A stretch of DNA of 8,446 nucleotides from Sphingomonas_R sp036387535. Lineage in GTDB: Bacteria; Pseudomonadota; Alphaproteobacteria; Sphingomonadales; Sphingomonadaceae. The stretch is taken from contig NZ_DASVTO010000007.1 in NCBI RefSeq assembly GCF_036387535.1, positions 1-8,446 of the forward strand. Reading direction: 5' to 3'. The notes under the pieces were generated by a model, which was not told the origin of the DNA, did not search any database, and was given only the letters and a program-made list of their open reading frames with translations. The position numbers and the translations under genes are program-made. Shown here piece after piece: positions 5,471-8,446 of the stretch (the stretch's first letter is position 1; each line of letters begins with the position of its first letter).

Positions 5471-6243
5471 CCAATCCAGCCCACCAGTCCCGCCAGCGCG
5501 AGCATCGGCCCGAACGGAATACGCGTCGTGGCCGTCATCCGCCGCCCCAACGTCGCCGCGCCCAGCACCAGCGCGATCCCGCACAGGCTGGCGATCAGCA
5601 GCACCATCGGCAGCATCGCCCAGCCGACCCAGGCGCCGATCGCACCGAACAGCTTGGGATCACCCCCGCCCAGCCCGGTGCGCCCGCGCCACCGCCGATA
5701 TCCCCACGCCACCAGCGCCAGCGTGCCCCAGCCGGCCGCCGCACCGATCGCGCGGTCCGGCCACGCCGGCCCGATCCCGATCGCGCCCACCGCCAGTCCC
5801 GCGGCCAACAGCGGCACCGTCAGCCGGTCGGGCAGCCAGTAATGATCCAGATCGAGCAGAGTCAGCAGCAGCAGGGTCCAGCCGAGCCCCATGCCCGCCA
5901 GCGCGGCGGGCGGCGGCAACAGGACCGACAGCAGCAGCGCGAGAAGCCCGGCCGCCGCCTCCACCGCGGGATGTCGCACATCGATCGCGCCGCCGCAGCG
6001 CCCGCATCGTCCGCCCAGCGCCAGCCAGGACAGCAGCGGCAGCAATTCCCACCAGCGCAGCGTCCGTCCGCACTGGTCGCACGCGGACCGCCCCGTCGCC
6101 ACCGACCGCCCGGCCGGCCAGCGGAGCGCCACCGTGGCCAGGAAACTCCCGATGACCAGCCCCACCAGACCCGCAAACAGGGGGAACTGCCATCCGGATT
6201 GTTGCGCGAAAAACACAGCTGCCAAAATTCGACTGCGGTCCAT
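5458..6243 (-). CDS. Prepilin peptidase (type IV leader peptidase, A24 family)
   Basis: A 261-residue inner-membrane aspartic protease expected to cut the leader of type IV prepilins or type II secretion pseudopilins and, in many members, N-methylate the new terminus. After the first membrane segment with GLVIGSF comes the cytoplasmic zinc-binding region with two Cys-x-x-Cys pairs (55/58 and 80/83), linked by the typical WWELLPLLSWLALGGRC stretch. Catalytic aspartates are Asp131 in LDLDHYWLPD and Asp195 in GGGDPKL. Several hydrophobic helices complete the fold, and length is normal. I chose ATG 6243; an in-frame GTG at 6309 would add 22 residues before the first membrane segment with no family support. 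Whether it is PilD-, GspO- or CpaA-like cannot be settled, but the Cys-containing domain argues against the short CpaA type. No pilin or secretion gene is in the window. Confidence 0.92.
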   Translation of the reverse strand: MDRSRILAAVFFAQQSGWQFPLFAGLVGLVIGSFLATVALRWPAGRSVATGRSACDQCGRTLRWWELLPLLSWLALGGRCGRCGGAIDVRHPAVEAAAGLLALLLSVLLPPPAALAGMGLGWTLLLLTLLDLDHYWLPDRLTVPLLAAGLAVGAIGIGPAWPDRAIGAAAGWGTLALVAWGYRRWRGRTGLGGGDPKLFGAIGAWVGWAMLPMVLLIASLCGIALVLGAATLGRRMTATTRIPFGPMLALAGLVGWIGVAG

Positions 6244-6554
6244 GGAACCCCGACCGCCGGTGCTCAGCCGACCCCTAATAGCGCAATATGTGACGACGCG
6301 ATGACACACAGGTAAAGCTACGGTTTTTCAGGAACATGGCCGATGTTTCCTGACCGATCGGGCGCAGACTCCGCGACTCGGCAGCGTGCGACAAACGCTT
6401 GGTCCCGTGCGACGAGTCGCGTAACGGACGCTCTTGTTGCACCGCCACATCGTCGCCCACCGGATCCTCGTCACCCACAAGCCACAGGCCGGGGTCGAGT
6501 TCGGGAGGGCAAGCCAGACCGGCCGATGACGCGGACGCTTGGGGATTTCTAGGC
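6244..6554. promoter_or_regulatory. Intergenic region upstream of the TonB receptor, with inverted and direct repeats
   Basis: These 311 bases between divergent genes hold no credible gene. They contain a perfect 9-bp inverted repeat, CGCGACTCG (6372-6380) and CGAGTCGCG (6413-6421), plus a direct repeat CGTGCGAC (6385-6392 and 6406-6413) with a 21-base period that overlaps one base of the right arm. Three GANTC sites lie at 6367-6371, 6375-6379 and 6414-6418. GGGGA (6541-6545), 9 bases before the receptor's ATG, is a possible weak ribosome binding site. No clear -35/-10 pair was seen. Confidence 0.5.
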
Positions 6555-8446
6555 ATGAATAAGTTTCTGATTGGTTGCGCACTCGGCGCACTCGCCACGT
6601 CGGGCGCCTATGCGCAGTCGACCGGGACCGACACGATCGAAAGCAAGGGCGACGCCATCGTCGTTACCGGCACGCGACTGTCCAGGGGCGTCGGCGGCGT
6701 CGTCATTCCCGACGTGCCGAAAACCCGCACAATCCTGACCCAGGAGTTTCTCAGTCACCAGAGCGCCGGCCAGTCGGTGATTGCCGCGCTCAACCAGGTT
6801 CCGGGCGTCAACTTCACCAACACCGATCCCTATGGCTCGTCGGGCGGCAATCTGCGTATCCGCGGTTTCCCCGGCAACCGCGTTGCACTGTTGTGGGACG
6901 GCCTGCCGCTCAACGACACCGGCAACTACGCCATCTATTCGAACCAGACGCAGGACCCGGAAATCATCGACCAGATTTCGGTCAACCTTGGGACCACCGA
7001 TGTCGACAGTCCGACGCCGTCCGCCGCGGGCGGTGTCGTGTCCTATCGCACGATCGTCCCCAGCGACGAACTCGGCGCGCTGTTCGATGGCTCGGTCGGC
7101 AAGTTCGACTATACCCGCTTCTTCGGCATGGTGAACACCGGCACGCTGACCAGCTTCGGCACCAAGGCCTTCTTCTCCTATTCCAATCAGCATTACAACA
7201 AGTTCACGGGCAATTCGGGCGATCTCTACAAGACGCAGTATAATGCGCGCGTGTATCAACCGCTGGGATCGAACGGTGATTTCCTGTCGGTCGCGGGCCA
7301 CTATAACCGCAACCGCAATGCGTCCTATAATAATGGCTTGGCATCGGATTTCGCGACGAACCGCAACTTCGACAACTTCAACACCTGTGCGCTCTCCACG
7401 CCCGGCCGTGGCACCATACAGAATGATAATGCCGGCTCTGCGACCAACCTCTCGAACACGGCAAGCTGCACCAACTATTTCGGTCTCCGCATCAATCCGT
7501 CGAACACTGCCAACATCCGCGGCAGCAGCCGCTTCACGCTGGCCGACGGCCTGATCCTGACGATCGATCCGGGTTATCAGTATACGCTCGCCAATGGTGG
7601 CGGCACGACCGCGCTTTCGGAAACCGATCGTCGTCTGGTGGCGCCGACCAGCACGGCCGCACTGACCCCCGTGCAGATCGCGACCGGTGCCTTCGGCGTC
7701 GACCTGAACCGCGACGGCGACAAGCTCGATACGATCCGCGTCTATCAGCCCAGCAACACGCGCACCAACCGCTACACGGTGCTGTCGTCCCTGATCTATG
7801 AACTCAACCCGAGCAACCGCCTGCGCGTCGCCTACAGCTGGGATCGCGGTGAGCATCGCCAGACCGGTGAATTCGGCTATCTGGATCCGGCCGGCAACCC
7901 GATCAGCGTGTTCGGGGGCAAGTATAATACCGACGCGCGTATCCTGGCATCCGACGGCACGACATTGCAGAACCGCGATCGGCGATCGGTCGCGTTGCTG
8001 AACCAGATTTCAGGCGAGTATTTTGGCCGGTTCCTTGAGGACAAGCTGACGGTGACGCTCGGTCTGCGCGCACCCTTCTTCAAGCGCGACCTGCAGCAGA
8101 ACTGCTACACGCAGGTTTCGTCCGGCAACGTGACCTGCGGCACGATCCTCGCGGCCACGCCCGGCACGATCCTGCCTGTCGGTTTTACGATCGTTCCGAC
8201 AAACTATGCTGGCGTCGGTGCCACACCGGCACAGCTGGCAAACCTGTACTACGCCCCACTCTCGAAAACGATCAAATACAGCCCGATCCTGCCTTCGGCC
8301 GGTGTCACCTTGAACATCGCTGGACCGCACAGCGTCTACGGCTCCTACGGCCGCAACTTCTCGGCACCCAGCACGGACAACCTCTATCGCTCGGCAGTGG
8401 TGTCGCCGGTAGGCGAGACGACCAACACGTTCGAACTCGGCTACCG
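6555..8446 (+). CDS. TonB-dependent outer-membrane receptor (3' end outside window)
   Basis: An open frame of 630 codons continuing past the right edge. A signal peptide (1-20, ending AYA before Gln-Ser) is followed by a TonB-box-like segment DAIVVTGTR (33-41). The plug domain runs about 55-165, with LNQVPGVNF (79-87), LRIRGFPGNRVALLWDGLPLN (100-120) and the closing SAAGGVVSYRT (156-166). The rest is Tyr/Asn-rich beta-barrel. It should import a scarce ligand (a siderophore, cobalamin, glycan or similar) across the outer membrane using TonB-ExbBD energy; the ligand cannot be read from the sequence. A DxNxDGDxxD calcium-loop-like motif sits at 383-392, and cysteines at 278, 305, 517 and 528 suggest loop disulfides. 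Codons are somewhat richer in A/T (TAT, AAT) than in the neighbours, as expected from the Asn/Tyr content. ATG 6555 is supported by the signal peptide. Confidence 0.93.
   Translation, partial: MNKFLIGCALGALATSGAYAQSTGTDTIESKGDAIVVTGTRLSRGVGGVVIPDVPKTRTILTQEFLSHQSAGQSVIAALNQVPGVNFTNTDPYGSSGGNLRIRGFPGNRVALLWDGLPLNDTGNYAIYSNQTQDPEIIDQISVNLGTTDVDSPTPSAAGGVVSYRTIVPSDELGALFDGSVGKFDYTRFFGMVNTGTLTSFGTKAFFSYSNQHYNKFTGNSGDLYKTQYNARVYQPLGSNGDFLSVAGHYNRNRNASYNNGLASDFATNRNFDNFNTCALSTPGRGTIQNDNAGSATNLSNTASCTNYFGLRINPSNTANIRGSSRFTLADGLILTIDPGYQYTLANGGGTTALSETDRRLVAPTSTAALTPVQIATGAFGVDLNRDGDKLDTIRVYQPSNTRTNRYTVLSSLIYELNPSNRLRVAYSWDRGEHRQTGEFGYLDPAGNPISVFGGKYNTDARILASDGTTLQNRDRRSVALLNQISGEYFGRFLEDKLTVTLGLRAPFFKRDLQQNCYTQVSSGNVTCGTILAATPGTILPVGFTIVPTNYAGVGATPAQLANLYYAPLSKTIKYSPILPSAGVTLNIAGPHSVYGSYGRNFSAPSTDNLYRSAVVSPVGETTNTFELGY

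Noticed and set aside
6343..6552. Small plus-strand frame of 69 codons ending 2 bases before the receptor start
   Set aside because: No ribosome binding site, Arg/Pro-rich shadow composition and no recognisable motif. It lies over the repeat cluster, which looks regulatory.
6549..7856. Minus-strand open frame (435 codons) opposite the TonB receptor
   Set aside because: The plus frame carries a signal peptide, TonB-box-like segment and plug motifs; the minus product is antisense low-complexity sequence.

Overview
This is a GC-rich chromosomal window of ordinary bacterial coding layout. It most resembles a sphingomonad (Alphaproteobacteria, Sphingomonas or a close relative). That assignment rests on gene content and protein style: a PyrB with a 'FPHRDLTGIAGL' start, a PyrB/pseudo-dihydroorotase pair, SPOR-domain proteins with Ala/Pro linkers, and a sphingomonad-type TonB-dependent receptor. 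No database search was possible. No rRNA, tRNA, CRISPR array, insertion sequence or phage gene is visible.

Region 1 (1-2930, plus strand) is a pyrimidine-biosynthesis unit. A hairpin-rich leader is followed by pyrB (aspartate carbamoyltransferase), which overlaps by 4 bases (ATGA) with a dihydroorotase-like gene. That gene has lost nearly all of its metal ligands, so it is predicted to be a non-catalytic partner of PyrB like PyrC' of Pseudomonas. A small dihydrofolate-reductase/RibD-fold protein follows after 34 bases with a strong ribosome binding site.

Region 2 (2935-5448) holds two divergent genes, each encoding an exported protein that ends in a peptidoglycan-binding SPOR domain. The minus-strand gene is a lipoprotein with TPR-like helices. 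The plus-strand gene is a Sel1-repeat protein. They share a 195-base intergenic region carrying a dyad and other short repeats.

Region 3 (5458-6243, minus strand) is a prepilin peptidase (type IV leader peptidase), converging on the Sel1/SPOR gene with only 9 bases between the stop codons. No other pilus or type II secretion gene lies in the window.

Region 4 (6244-8446) is a 311-base non-coding stretch with a structured repeat cluster. It leads into the first 630 codons of a TonB-dependent outer-membrane receptor that runs off the right edge.

The most notable points are the degenerate active site of the dihydroorotase homologue, the hairpins built over the stop codons at both convergent junctions, the divergent SPOR pair, a calcium-loop-like motif inside the TonB receptor, and the inverted repeat with clustered GANTC sites upstream of that receptor. 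I found no convincing entirely new system.
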